Of a stretch of DNA of 35,138 nucleotides, positions 1 to 7,519 are shown one piece after another. This stretch comes from Streptosporangiaceae bacterium (GTDB lineage: Bacteria; Actinomycetota; Actinomycetes; Streptosporangiales; Streptosporangiaceae). The stretch lies in NCBI GenBank assembly GCA_019245115.1, contig JAFARZ010000419.1:1-35138 (forward strand). The letters run 5' to 3'. A model generated the notes under the pieces. The model had not been told where the DNA came from. It made no database searches and saw only the letters and a list, made by a program, of their open reading frames with translations. How positions within the stretch are numbered: position 1 is the first letter of the stretch; each line of letters begins with the position of its first letter. The position numbers and the translations under genes are program-made.

Positions 1-2
1 AA

Positions 3-74
3 GCCACGGCCACCGCCTTCTGTCTTCAAGTTCCCTGGGAAGAACCCGAAGATGATGACGCGGTGGCCGCCTGA
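3..74 (+). CDS. C-terminal end of an unidentified protein (partial)
   Basis: One frame is open from the left edge to a TGA at 72-74 and reads as 23 plausible residues ending in an acidic tail (PWEEPEDDDAVAA). The other two plus-strand frames give less protein-like sequence. This suggests the 3' end of a plus-strand gene starting outside the window, convergent with the sulfotransferase and facing the hairpin at 163-210. It is too short to assign a family; a chance open frame remains possible. Confidence 0.3.
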   Translation, partial: ATATAFCLQVPWEEPEDDDAVAA

Positions 75-162
75 TATCACAGCGACACGCCGGACAACAG
101 CGGCAGAACAAGGTAAGCCGGACAGCAGAGGTTAAATAACAAGCTAAGACACAGCGCGTGGT

Positions 163-210
163 ACCACCGCCGTTCGGGATAATCAGATCTTTTGACTGAA
201 CGGCGGTGGT
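163..210 (-). terminator. Stem-loop between convergent genes
   Basis: ACCACCGCCGTTC at 163-175 is matched by its exact reverse complement at 198-210, giving a 13-bp stem with a 22-nt loop. It lies 20 bases beyond the sulfotransferase stop codon and about 90 bases beyond the partial gene at the left edge, so it could terminate either direction. There is no clean U-tract, so a factor-assisted terminator is as likely as an intrinsic one. Confidence 0.5.
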
Positions 211-211
211 T
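195..211. repeat. 17-mer shared with 27924-27940 in inverted orientation
   Basis: ACTGAACGGCGGTGGTT at 195-211 is the exact reverse complement of 27924-27940. The first copy is the right arm of the hairpin at 163-210; the second lies just before the trpS leader peptide and has no paired arm beside it. Confidence 0.6.
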
Positions 212-229
212 CCTACGGGCCGGGTTTGC

Positions 230-1156
230 TTATTGATAGCCGAGTTCGGCGGCGAGCTTTGTCATGCGGGCACACATGTCCGCGGACAACGCCGCGGAGG
301 GCTCGAACGAGACAGGCCCGGGGTCTGGAATGTCCCGCAGTGCCGGTGACACCATGAAATCCGGATCGCCGCCGAAAAGCTTGCCGTCCTCGCCGGTATG
401 CGCGAATCGCCATTGCTCGGTGCGCAGCATCCGGTCGATGGTGGGCCCATCGCATTCCACGCCCAGCCATTGCAGGATTTTCGGCAGCCAGACATACGGT
501 TCACGCAGCAGGTCCTCGGACCGGACCCGCATCCACGCGCCGGCCGGCAGCCGGTCCAGCGCCCGCATCACCCGGAGATGACCGTCGTACCAGACCGACG
601 CCGCCTTGGCGATGAGCGGGCCGTCGTCACCGCGCAGGGTACGCTGCCACCGCCGCCGCATGGACTGCTGCGACGGCACCGGATGGCGGGTCAGGTGCAG
701 GTAACGGGCATCGGGCGGCAGCCACGACCGTACGCACCTGGCGATCCGGTCATCGGCCGACACCGTGTCGGGCGACTTCTCCAGCCCGATCCCGGCCGGC
801 ATCAGCTCCCTGAGGTGTTCCATCAGCGTGACCGTCGGCCAGTCCGCTCGTCCGCCGAGCCACTGGCGCGCCCGTTCGATGGCGGCGCTGCCCTGATCGC
901 CTTCGCGCAGTTCCGCGACCGTCCGGAGCAGGCCGCTCAACCGCAGGTCGAACACGATCGGGGGCAGCGGTGAGCGCCCGCTGGCTTCGTCGAGCAGCTC
1001 GCCGACCGTCGCCGCGTTGAACAGCCGGGTCTCCGGCAGTCCGTAGATCAGCGGATGCCCGGCCAGGATGGCCGTCGTAATGGTCGAATACGACCGCGGC
1101 GGGGTGAGAATGAACAGCAGCGCGCAGCGCTCGCCGGACTCCATTGCGGGTTTCAC
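230..1156 (-). CDS. Sulfotransferase family protein
   Basis: A 308-aa protein resembling PAPS-dependent sulfotransferases. Near the N-terminus (residues ~17-25) is LTPPRSYST, which fits the 5'-phosphosulfate-binding loop. Around residue 155 is LHLTRHPVPSQQS, which fits the 3'-phosphate-binding RxPxxxxxS motif. No signal peptide or membrane segment is visible, so it should act in the cytosol by transferring sulfate from PAPS to a hydroxyl or amine. The start is GTG at 1156; ATG at 1144 is also possible because GAGGTGA lies about 8 bases before it. It begins 9 bases after the LAL regulator stop, so the two are probably co-transcribed and it is likely the last gene of the antiporter-halogenase-LAL-sulfotransferase set. 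The substrate is unknown; tailoring of the cluster product is an inference. Confidence 0.75.
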   Translation of the reverse strand: MKPAMESGERCALLFILTPPRSYSTITTAILAGHPLIYGLPETRLFNAATVGELLDEASGRSPLPPIVFDLRLSGLLRTVAELREGDQGSAAIERARQWLGGRADWPTVTLMEHLRELMPAGIGLEKSPDTVSADDRIARCVRSWLPPDARYLHLTRHPVPSQQSMRRRWQRTLRGDDGPLIAKAASVWYDGHLRVMRALDRLPAGAWMRVRSEDLLREPYVWLPKILQWLGVECDGPTIDRMLRTEQWRFAHTGEDGKLFGGDPDFMVSPALRDIPDPGPVSFEPSAALSADMCARMTKLAAELGYQ

Positions 1157-1165
1157 CTCAGATCC

Positions 1166-4090
1166 TCAGATCCTCATCGCCATCTCGGCCGGGCGCGGTT
1201 CAACATGCACCGCCACGCCGTTGCCGGCCATGCTGCGCACGGCTTCGCTCAATCGTGACCTGCTGCGGATTCCGAGCTTGCGGTACACATGCGCCAGGTG
1301 CGTGTCCACGGTCCGCTTGCTGATGCACAGCTTGATCGCCACCTCCTGGTTGGTCAGCCCCTGCACCACCAGCTCGGTGACCCTGCGCTCTCCCGCGGTC
1401 AGCGGAGCGGGCTGGAACCCGGTCGCCTCTCGCTGCCGTGCCCCCGCGGCCAGCAGACGGTCCCGCGCCCGGGCCGCCAGCTGGACGGCGCCGCAGCCGG
1501 TGGCCAGATCCAGCCCGCGGTGCAGCGCCTCGCGCGCGTCCCGGTCCCGTCCGGCGCTGTTCAGCGCCGCGCCGAGCCGGACATGGGCACGCGCCTGTTC
1601 GAGCAGCGCGCCGGTCCCGTCCAGGATGGCCACCGCGTCGCTCAGCATGCCGAGGGCCTCCGCGGGCGGATGGGCGGCGCTCGCCGCGGTCAGCGCCCGC
1701 CCGATGGTGACCGGCGCACCCCACGCCCGGGCCGCGGCGATGTCCTCGGCGGCCAGCTTCCTCGCCAGCACGCCCTGGCCCAGCCGGGCATGGGTCAGCA
1801 CCGCGCGGCTGCGCCAGCCGACGCAGGCGGGGTTGGTGATCCCGTGTGCCGACAGCGAGCGCCCGGCGTCCATCAGCAGGGCCAGCCCTTCGCGCAGCCG
1901 GCCGCTGGCGAGTTCGTGCCGCGCGCGTACGTACCGGTGGAACCCCGCTATCAGGTGGTGTACGCCGGTGCTGGGATCGCTGCCGGCCAGCAGCGCCGCC
2001 GCGGCGTCCGCCTCGCCCCGCTCGATGAGCACCCGCGCGGACAAGGCGGCCGCGGCCACGCGCAGGCCGTAGGCGCCCACGGCCGTGGCGTCGTCCATCG
2101 CCGCCTGGCCCGCGGCCAGCGACGCGCCCAGATCACCGCGGCGGAACGCGACTTCCGCCGCCACCACCCGGGTCAGCGCGAGCTCCGCCGTCGACCGGCG
2201 GCTCTGGGCCAGTTCGACGTGGCGCTCCGCCAGCGCGGACGCCTCGCCGAGCAGGTCCGCCCACGTCAGCACCAAGGCGCACCCCGGCGTCGGCAGCCAG
2301 CCGGCGTGACGGTCCGGCGTCTCCCCCACCTCACCGCAGTGACCGGCCCAGCCGGCCACCCGCCGCCGGGCCTTGCCGCGGGCCGCGGTGGCGATGGCCA
2401 GCGCGCAGCGCAGGTCCGCCGCGGCCGCATCGACCGGCGTCGCCTGCCGGCGGAGCGGTGCCAGATTGGCCTGGGCCTTCGGCCACAGTGCTGAATTGAC
2501 CTGGGCCTTCGGCCACGGCGCCGACGTGCGGTCGGCCAGCATCGCCAGGGCCGGCCGGATCTCGGTCCGGTGCCCGGACAGCATCGCCTGCGTTCCGAGC
2601 CGCAGCAGCGCCAGCCGGTCTCCCGCGTCGGGTCCGGCCGAGACCAGCTGGCCGTACGCGCTGGCGAACGCCTGGCCCGCGGCGGCCGAGTTCAGCGTCA
2701 GCCCCAGGCTGGTGAACGGGACCAGCGCCGCGGCCGCGTCGCGTGGCGCACGCGGCTGGCCCACGACGGCACGCATGTAACGCAGGCTGGAGGGCACGTC
2801 GCGGTGCGTCTCCACCGCGCCCAGGTCGCCGCTGATCGCCGCGAGCAGATCGGGCTCGGTTGTCTCGGCCAGCGCGCGGCGCAGGAACCTGGCCGCCTCC
2901 GGCCAGTCCTTCTCCGTGGCCGCCTCCCGGGCCGCCGCGCGCAGCACCTGGACGTTCCCCAGGGCGCCGGAGGGACTGACCGACATCACGTGGGCGGCCA
3001 CGTCAGCGGGCGGGGCGCCCAGCCGGGCCAGCAGCGCGGCCGCCTCGCTGTGCAGCTCGCACCGGCGCTCCGGATCCATCCGCGCCACGATCGCGGCCGC
3101 CAGGTGCGGGTGCGCGAAGCGGCTGGGCGGCTGCCCGGCGAGAAGCCCGGCCCGGCCGAGTAGTTCCCGCGCGCCTTCGATGGCCAGCTCGCCGTGCCCG
3201 GCCAGGATAGCCGCGGTCTCCAGGCTCGCGTCGGCGCCCAGGATGGCCAGGCACTCGATCAGTTCCACGGTGCTGCGCTGCCGCAGCCGCAGCCCGGGAC
3301 TGACCGTCTCCCACAGCGCGGTCGCCCCGATCTCGGCCACGCGATCGAGCCGCGCCTTTTCGGGAGCGACCCCGGCGCTGCGCAGCCGCCGGCACAGCTC
3401 CAGCAGCACCAGCGGATTACCGCAGGCGAGCTGGTGGCAGGCCGCGGCGAACTCGACGTCGACCGGCCTGGAGAAGACGGTGGCGACCAGGCTTTCCCCG
3501 CACTTGCCGCACAGCGGCCGCGGGTTCACGGCCCGGAAGTAGGGCAGCGGCCGGAGTTCGTCCGCCACCTGGGCGCCGCCGGGATAATCGGTGTCACCGG
3601 CGAGAATGAGGCTGACCGGCAGGCCGTCAAGCCGCCGCGCGATATAGGAGAACCACTGGGCGGACGCGGCGTCGGCGTAGTTGAAGTCGTCGACGGCGAT
3701 GATCACCGATTTGCTGGCCGCCAGCGACCGGGTGGCCTGATAGAGACTGTGCAGGTCCTGCTCCTGACCGCCGCCTGGACCGCCGCCAGGACCGGCGAAG
3801 CCCGCGGTGAGCGATCCCGCCGGACCGTCCTCCGCCGCGCTCGTCATTGTGTCGAACAGCTGCCTGACCACGCCGAACGGGAAGTCCCGTTCAGCCTCGT
3901 GGCAACGTGCGTGCAGGATGACGGCGGTGGCGCGGACCTGATCGAGTGCCGCCTGAAGCAGCGTCGTCTTGCCCATACCGTGACCGCCCGCGATGACCAG
4001 CACGGCGGGCTGCCCCTGCTGAGCCCGGGCCAGTTCCTCGGTGACGGCCGCCATCTCCTGTTCGCGATGAAAGACCGGGATATCCCGCAT
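1166..4090 (-). CDS. LAL-type (large ATP-binding) LuxR family transcriptional regulator
   Basis: A 974-aa LuxR regulator with the LAL layout. An N-terminal AAA/STAND ATPase carries an intact Walker A (GGHGMGKTT, residues ~37-45) and a hydrophobic strand ending in DD (SVIIAVDDFNY) as Walker B. A long alpha-helical middle region follows, then a C-terminal LuxR helix-turn-helix (LTAGERRVTELVVQGLTNQE...SKRTVDTHLAHVYRKL). The start is ATG 4090, with AAGGGGG five bases upstream; a TTG at 4093 is in frame but less likely. LAL proteins usually activate pathway-specific promoters in actinomycete secondary metabolism. It follows the halogenase-like gene after a 290-bp gap containing tandem dyad repeats, which may regulate it. 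Inside the gene (2465-2516) a 30-bp in-frame duplication gives the repeated peptide WPKAQ. Confidence 0.85.
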   Translation of the reverse strand: MRDIPVFHREQEMAAVTEELARAQQGQPAVLVIAGGHGMGKTTLLQAALDQVRATAVILHARCHEAERDFPFGVVRQLFDTMTSAAEDGPAGSLTAGFAGPGGGPGGGQEQDLHSLYQATRSLAASKSVIIAVDDFNYADAASAQWFSYIARRLDGLPVSLILAGDTDYPGGAQVADELRPLPYFRAVNPRPLCGKCGESLVATVFSRPVDVEFAAACHQLACGNPLVLLELCRRLRSAGVAPEKARLDRVAEIGATALWETVSPGLRLRQRSTVELIECLAILGADASLETAAILAGHGELAIEGARELLGRAGLLAGQPPSRFAHPHLAAAIVARMDPERRCELHSEAAALLARLGAPPADVAAHVMSVSPSGALGNVQVLRAAAREAATEKDWPEAARFLRRALAETTEPDLLAAISGDLGAVETHRDVPSSLRYMRAVVGQPRAPRDAAAALVPFTSLGLTLNSAAAGQAFASAYGQLVSAGPDAGDRLALLRLGTQAMLSGHRTEIRPALAMLADRTSAPWPKAQVNSALWPKAQANLAPLRRQATPVDAAAADLRCALAIATAARGKARRRVAGWAGHCGEVGETPDRHAGWLPTPGCALVLTWADLLGEASALAERHVELAQSRRSTAELALTRVVAAEVAFRRGDLGASLAAGQAAMDDATAVGAYGLRVAAAALSARVLIERGEADAAAALLAGSDPSTGVHHLIAGFHRYVRARHELASGRLREGLALLMDAGRSLSAHGITNPACVGWRSRAVLTHARLGQGVLARKLAAEDIAAARAWGAPVTIGRALTAASAAHPPAEALGMLSDAVAILDGTGALLEQARAHVRLGAALNSAGRDRDAREALHRGLDLATGCGAVQLAARARDRLLAAGARQREATGFQPAPLTAGERRVTELVVQGLTNQEVAIKLCISKRTVDTHLAHVYRKLGIRSRSRLSEAVRSMAGNGVAVHVEPRPAEMAMRI
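2465..2516. repeat. Two direct copies of a CCTGGGCCTTCGGCCAC element
   Basis: Copies at 2465-2486 and 2495-2516 differ at one base in 22 and are spaced 30 bp apart, inside the LAL regulator gene. A third, diverged copy (20 of 22 bases) lies at 10812-10833 in the LanB gene and is read there in a different codon frame. This points to a DNA-level dispersed element rather than a protein motif. Each copy contains GGCC-TTC/TCC-GGCC, able to form a tiny hairpin. Confidence 0.6.
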
Positions 4091-4256
4091 CAATGCCCCC
4101 TTGATCCTGATCTGCTCTGCGAACCTTCCTCTGTAACCCGCCCGGCCACGACAGGGGTGAGTGATCGCAAAGTTAGGGGGCTGATCTTGGTCACCGGTAT
4201 GGCGCCGGCATGAATTCGCCTATGCCAGCACCGGTCCAGTGCCAGCGTCTCGCTTC

Positions 4257-4268
4257 TTGCTGTTATCA
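4257..4268. repeat. Dispersed 12-mer TTGCTGTTATCA, intergenic copy
   Basis: One of five exact copies in the window (4257-4268, 4721-4732, 4751-4762, 31618-31629, 31639-31650). This is the only copy outside a coding region. All five have the same orientation on the plus strand. The reverse complement TGATAACAGCAA encodes Asp-Asn-Ser in the genic copies. Confidence 0.65.
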
Positions 4269-4306
4269 CGCCGCATGAAGGGGCGACTGTGCCAGCTCAC
4301 GGCATT

Positions 4307-4363
4307 AGGGGTACGTTGCGCCAACCATCCCCACCTGAGGGGTACGTTGCGCCAACCATCCCC
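4307..4363. repeat. Tandem pair of 26-bp dyad-symmetric repeats
   Basis: The 26 bases at 4307-4332 recur without change at 4338-4363, a 31-bp period. After the leading A, each unit has the symmetric form GGGG-N3-GTTG-N3-CAAC-N3-CCCC, with both arm pairs exactly complementary. They lie just beyond the stop of the halogenase-like gene and upstream of the LAL regulator. They could be paired operator sites, for example for a regulator in this cluster, or two stacked hairpins. There is no T-run, so a simple intrinsic terminator is less likely. Confidence 0.7.
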
Positions 4364-4383
4364 TTCCGCGAGCACGCCTTAGC

Positions 4384-5913
4384 TCATCGGGACGCGGACG
4401 CGGCAGCAGCCTCGGCGGCCGGGACCCGGTCCGCCCGGCGGATCCCGAGCGTGGGCGAGGTGACGAGGTACAAGCCGGTGGCCGCGTCGTACAGGTCGTT
4501 CGCGTCCATCATCATCGGCGCGAGGGTGCTGCCGGCGGCCGGCACGGCGGCGCTGGCACGCTGCCCCGCCTGGACCGCGGCAGCGGCCAGTTCCGCCATC
4601 GGAGCGGTCCCGCCGGCCCGGCTCGCGTCGTGCAGGTCGGCCAGGCCCGCGGTGATGGCCGCGAACGCGCCACCACGCGCGCCACCACGCGCGCCGTTGC
4701 CGTTCCCGTTCCCGGGCCTCTTGCTGTTATCAACCCTGCTACCGTCAGTCTTGCTGTTATCATGTCCGTTGCCGACGAGCTGTCCGCGGGCCAGGCGCTG
4801 CGCCAGCCAGAAGTAGCCAGCCCGGCCACGGTACTGCTGATAGAAGCCGGAGACCATGGCGAACAGCCGCGAGTACGCGTTGCGGTAAAGCGACTCGAAG
4901 AACCCCTGGGCCTCGAGTCCGGTGACGTCGCCGTTGCGGGTGGCGAGGATGGACGTCGCGGCCAGCATCCCGCTGTACAGGGCCAGGTGCACCCCGGTGG
5001 ACAGCAACGGGTCCAGGAAACAGGCGGCGTCGCCGACGATGAAGTAGCCGGGGCCGCAGTAGCGCGACGCCGAATACGAGAAGTCCTGCTCCACCCGTAC
5101 CCTGCCGTCGTGCCGCGCGCCTCGCATCAGGTCCGCGACGGTCCCGGACTGCGCGACCAGGTCGGCGAACATGGCGGTGAGGCTGGGGTAGGACGCCTTG
5201 CGCTGGAGGAACCGGGTCTGATGGGTGACGAACCCTACGCTGAACCGGTCGCCGCTGAGCGGGATCACCCAGTACCAGCCCTCGGGTGAGGAGATCACGT
5301 TGATTCCGCCGGCGGGCGTCCCGGGCAGCAGTTCGCCTCCCTGGTAGTAACCCCAGATGGCGACGTTGCGGAAGACCTCGTTGGGCTGGCGGTTCTTGAA
5401 GTGCTGCGCCGACAGCAGGCCCGACCGTCCCGAGGCGTCCACGATGTAGTCGAACCGGCCGCTGCGACGCTCTCCCGCGTGCAGCCACTCGGCGCCGACC
5501 GCCCGGCCGCCGGCGAAGGTCACCGCCTTCGCGGTCGCACCCTGCTGTACGGCTACGCCCTGGCTGGCAGCGTGCTCCAGCAGCACCTGGTCGAAGTCCG
5601 CCCGGTCGACCTGCCATGCCCGTACGTCGCCGCCGAAGGTGTCGGGCCAGTTGACGGTCCAGTCCCGGTCGGCCCCCCAGCGCAGCAGAAGGCCGTTCTT
5701 TACGATGTAGCCGCGTGCGTCGATCTTTTCGTGCGCACCAGCCAAGTCGATTATCGAACGGCACGACGGGGAAACCGATTCGCCAATGTGATACCGGGGG
5801 AAGAATTCCCGCTCCAGCAGTTGCACACTGGCACCGCCTTGCGCGAGCAGAGTCGCGGCGATCGACCCGGCCGGGCCGCCACCGATGACGAGTACATTGA
5901 CAGGATCCGGCAT
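4384..5913 (-). CDS. FAD-dependent halogenase-like oxidoreductase
   Basis: A 509-aa flavoprotein of the flavin-dependent halogenase family. It has the FAD-binding GGGPAGS (residues ~11-17), the ERExFPRYHIGESVSPS stretch typical of halogenases, WYWVIP matching the diagnostic WxWxIP motif (about residue 220), and FLDPLLSTG matching FxxPxxSxG (around residue 290). The region VKNGLLLRWG resembles carrier- or large-substrate halogenases more than free-tryptophan enzymes. Known members use reduced FAD and O2 to make HOCl, which halogenates an aromatic or other electron-rich group; some relatives are plain monooxygenases. Near residues 385-415 is an unusual low-complexity linker rich in DNSK, GNGNGN and ARGG, built from repeated DNA. 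The gene starts 11 bp after the antiporter stop. The substrate and true halogenation activity are unproven. Confidence 0.8.
   Translation of the reverse strand: MPDPVNVLVIGGGPAGSIAATLLAQGGASVQLLEREFFPRYHIGESVSPSCRSIIDLAGAHEKIDARGYIVKNGLLLRWGADRDWTVNWPDTFGGDVRAWQVDRADFDQVLLEHAASQGVAVQQGATAKAVTFAGGRAVGAEWLHAGERRSGRFDYIVDASGRSGLLSAQHFKNRQPNEVFRNVAIWGYYQGGELLPGTPAGGINVISSPEGWYWVIPLSGDRFSVGFVTHQTRFLQRKASYPSLTAMFADLVAQSGTVADLMRGARHDGRVRVEQDFSYSASRYCGPGYFIVGDAACFLDPLLSTGVHLALYSGMLAATSILATRNGDVTGLEAQGFFESLYRNAYSRLFAMVSGFYQQYRGRAGYFWLAQRLARGQLVGNGHDNSKTDGSRVDNSKRPGNGNGNGARGGARGGAFAAITAGLADLHDASRAGGTAPMAELAAAAVQAGQRASAAVPAAGSTLAPMMMDANDLYDAATGLYLVTSPTLGIRRADRVPAAEAAAASASR
4669..4762. repeat. Low-complexity repeat tract inside the halogenase-like gene
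   Basis: GCCACCACGCGC occurs twice in tandem (4669-4680, 4681-4692). A short run of GTTCCC-like units follows, then two TTGCTGTTATCA copies 30 bp apart (4721-4732, 4751-4762). All unit lengths are multiples of three, so the frame is kept. The encoded segment (DNSK...DNSKRPGNGNGNGARGGARGGA) looks like a flexible insertion rather than conserved protein. Confidence 0.65.
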
Positions 5914-5924
5914 AATCCACCCGT

Positions 5925-7235
5925 TCAGCTAGCATTTACCTTGAGCGTCCCATGGTGTGCCGGAAATTGTAAAGACTTACTTTTCTCAGCCCACGGCGTA
6001 AGTATTTCATGCCGTTCCAGATACATAATGTTAAATTTCTGGGTACGCAATAGGGCCAGCAGCGGACCAGTGAGCGCCGTGGTGACGAGGGCCATCAGCA
6101 CCAGGATCGTATACAGTGACGTGCCGATGAGCCCCGCCTGCCGGCCGGCGTTTATCGCTATCAGTTCGGTGAGGCCGCGGGTGTTCATCAAGACGCCGAC
6201 GGTGAGCGAATCACGCCATGCCATCCGGCTGGCGCGGGCGGCGAGCGTGCTGCCGCCCAGCTTGCCCGCCGTTGCCAGGACGCACACCACCGCCAGCAGC
6301 CCCAGGTCCGGGCCGCGGAGCGCACCCGCACGCAAGGCCATCCCGGTGACGACGAAGAACACCGGCAGCAGGATGGAGCTGGTCTTCTCCACGGTGGTGA
6401 CCAGCCCGGCATCCGGCCCGCCGTTGGCGTTCCGCGGCATCACCATGCCCGCCAGCAGAGCACCGGAGAACGGATGCAAGCCAAGCCGCGCGGTACACCA
6501 GGCGGACACCAGGACGAACGGGATGACCGCCGTCTCGGGCAGGATGCGGGCTGGTCCGGCCGCCAGCATCAGCCGCCGCAGCGCGGGCCGGGCGACGAAC
6601 AGCATCCCGGCCACGTAGCCGAGCAGGCCGATCGCCACGCTGGCTGGCGACACCTTCATCCCGGCTGCCGAGATCGCGACCGTGAGCAGCAGCCATCCGG
6701 CCACGTCCAGCATGCCCGCCGACGACATGGCCACGATGCCCGGCCGGGTGGTGACAATGTCGTGCTCGGCGAGGATGCACGCCAGCACCGGCACCGCGGT
6801 GATCGACATGGCCACCGCGATGAACAGCACGAACGAGCCGCGTGGAACGCCTGGCAGCGGGGCCCACCGGCTCGTGCCGCCCAGCAGCGCCGCCAGCCCG
6901 ACGCCAAGCAGCATCGAGGGCACGAAGCCTCCGACGGCGACCGCGAAGATACCGCGGCGATAGTCGCGCCGGGAACGAAGGTCGATCTCGTAGCCGACGC
7001 GGAACAGGAACAACGCCAGCCCGATCTGGGATATGACGTTCAGGAACGGCAGCGACGCGGCAGGGAACACGGCGCCGGTGATACTGCGCGGCAGCATGCC
7101 GAGGCCGGCGCCGGCGACCAGCTGACCTACCACGACCGGCTGCCTGAGCATCCTGCACAATGGCGTCAGCGCCGCCGAGAGTGCAATAATCGCCCCGATT
7201 GCGAGCCCGGCCGTTACCGCGATGTGCTCGGTCAT
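5925..7235 (-). CDS. Cation:proton antiporter (CPA2 family)
   Basis: A 436-aa membrane protein with about a dozen hydrophobic segments. It carries the CPA2 signatures QPVVVGQLVAGAGLG, the GLALFLFRVGYEIDL region, and MNTRGLTELI near the end. These proteins exchange Na+ or K+ for protons across the cytoplasmic membrane. The start is ATG 7235 because GGAGGTGG lies directly before it; longer in-frame starts (7259, 7391) add a polar, non-membrane N-terminus with weaker RBS support. It is the first gene of the minus-strand set running to the halogenase-like gene, LAL regulator and sulfotransferase. In natural-product clusters such antiporters are sometimes proposed to serve export or self-protection; that role is only inferred here. 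Confidence 0.85.
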   Translation of the reverse strand: MTEHIAVTAGLAIGAIIALSAALTPLCRMLRQPVVVGQLVAGAGLGMLPRSITGAVFPAASLPFLNVISQIGLALFLFRVGYEIDLRSRRDYRRGIFAVAVGGFVPSMLLGVGLAALLGGTSRWAPLPGVPRGSFVLFIAVAMSITAVPVLACILAEHDIVTTRPGIVAMSSAGMLDVAGWLLLTVAISAAGMKVSPASVAIGLLGYVAGMLFVARPALRRLMLAAGPARILPETAVIPFVLVSAWCTARLGLHPFSGALLAGMVMPRNANGGPDAGLVTTVEKTSSILLPVFFVVTGMALRAGALRGPDLGLLAVVCVLATAGKLGGSTLAARASRMAWRDSLTVGVLMNTRGLTELIAINAGRQAGLIGTSLYTILVLMALVTTALTGPLLALLRTQKFNIMYLERHEILTPWAEKSKSLQFPAHHGTLKVNAS

Positions 7236-7519
7236 CACCACCTCCGCGAACGATTCCATCGAGGCACTGGTACCTTTCGCATGAGTTAATGGCCGGTTCG
7301 GAAATGGCTGTCTCGTACTTAGCCGGCATATTTTCGTTCTTTTACTGGCACCTGCGATATCCGACGATCGTGTTATGCGCGCACTTGTCATCAGCGGCTT
7401 CGGCGGGGTGGATGTCCTGCTGCCCAGCCGTCACGGCTACCTGCTGGGCCGCCTTGGTTCTCGTGCCCGGACCGGGCATACCAGCGCCCAGCCAGCCATG
7501 AACCGTTCGCAAACCGGGG
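7236..7519. promoter_or_regulatory. Divergent promoter region, antiporter and subtilase genes
   Basis: This 284-bp gap lies between the divergent starts of the antiporter (minus) and the subtilase (plus). Part of it (about 7310-7380) is more AT-rich than its surroundings, as expected for promoters. I see no long inverted repeat and no confident promoter boxes. It must drive at least two transcription units if the assigned starts are correct. Confidence 0.4.

Larger units (their letters stand above)
4094..4383. promoter_or_regulatory. Intergenic region upstream of the LAL regulator
   Basis: This 290-bp gap separates the stop of the halogenase-like gene from the start of the LAL regulator, both on the minus strand. 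It holds the tandem 26-bp dyad repeats (4307-4363), one copy of TTGCTGTTATCA (4257-4268), and the AAGGGGG ribosome site of the LAL gene at its low-coordinate edge. No convincing open frame is present. It probably contains a promoter for the LAL regulator, but I could not identify confident -10/-35 boxes. Confidence 0.45.
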
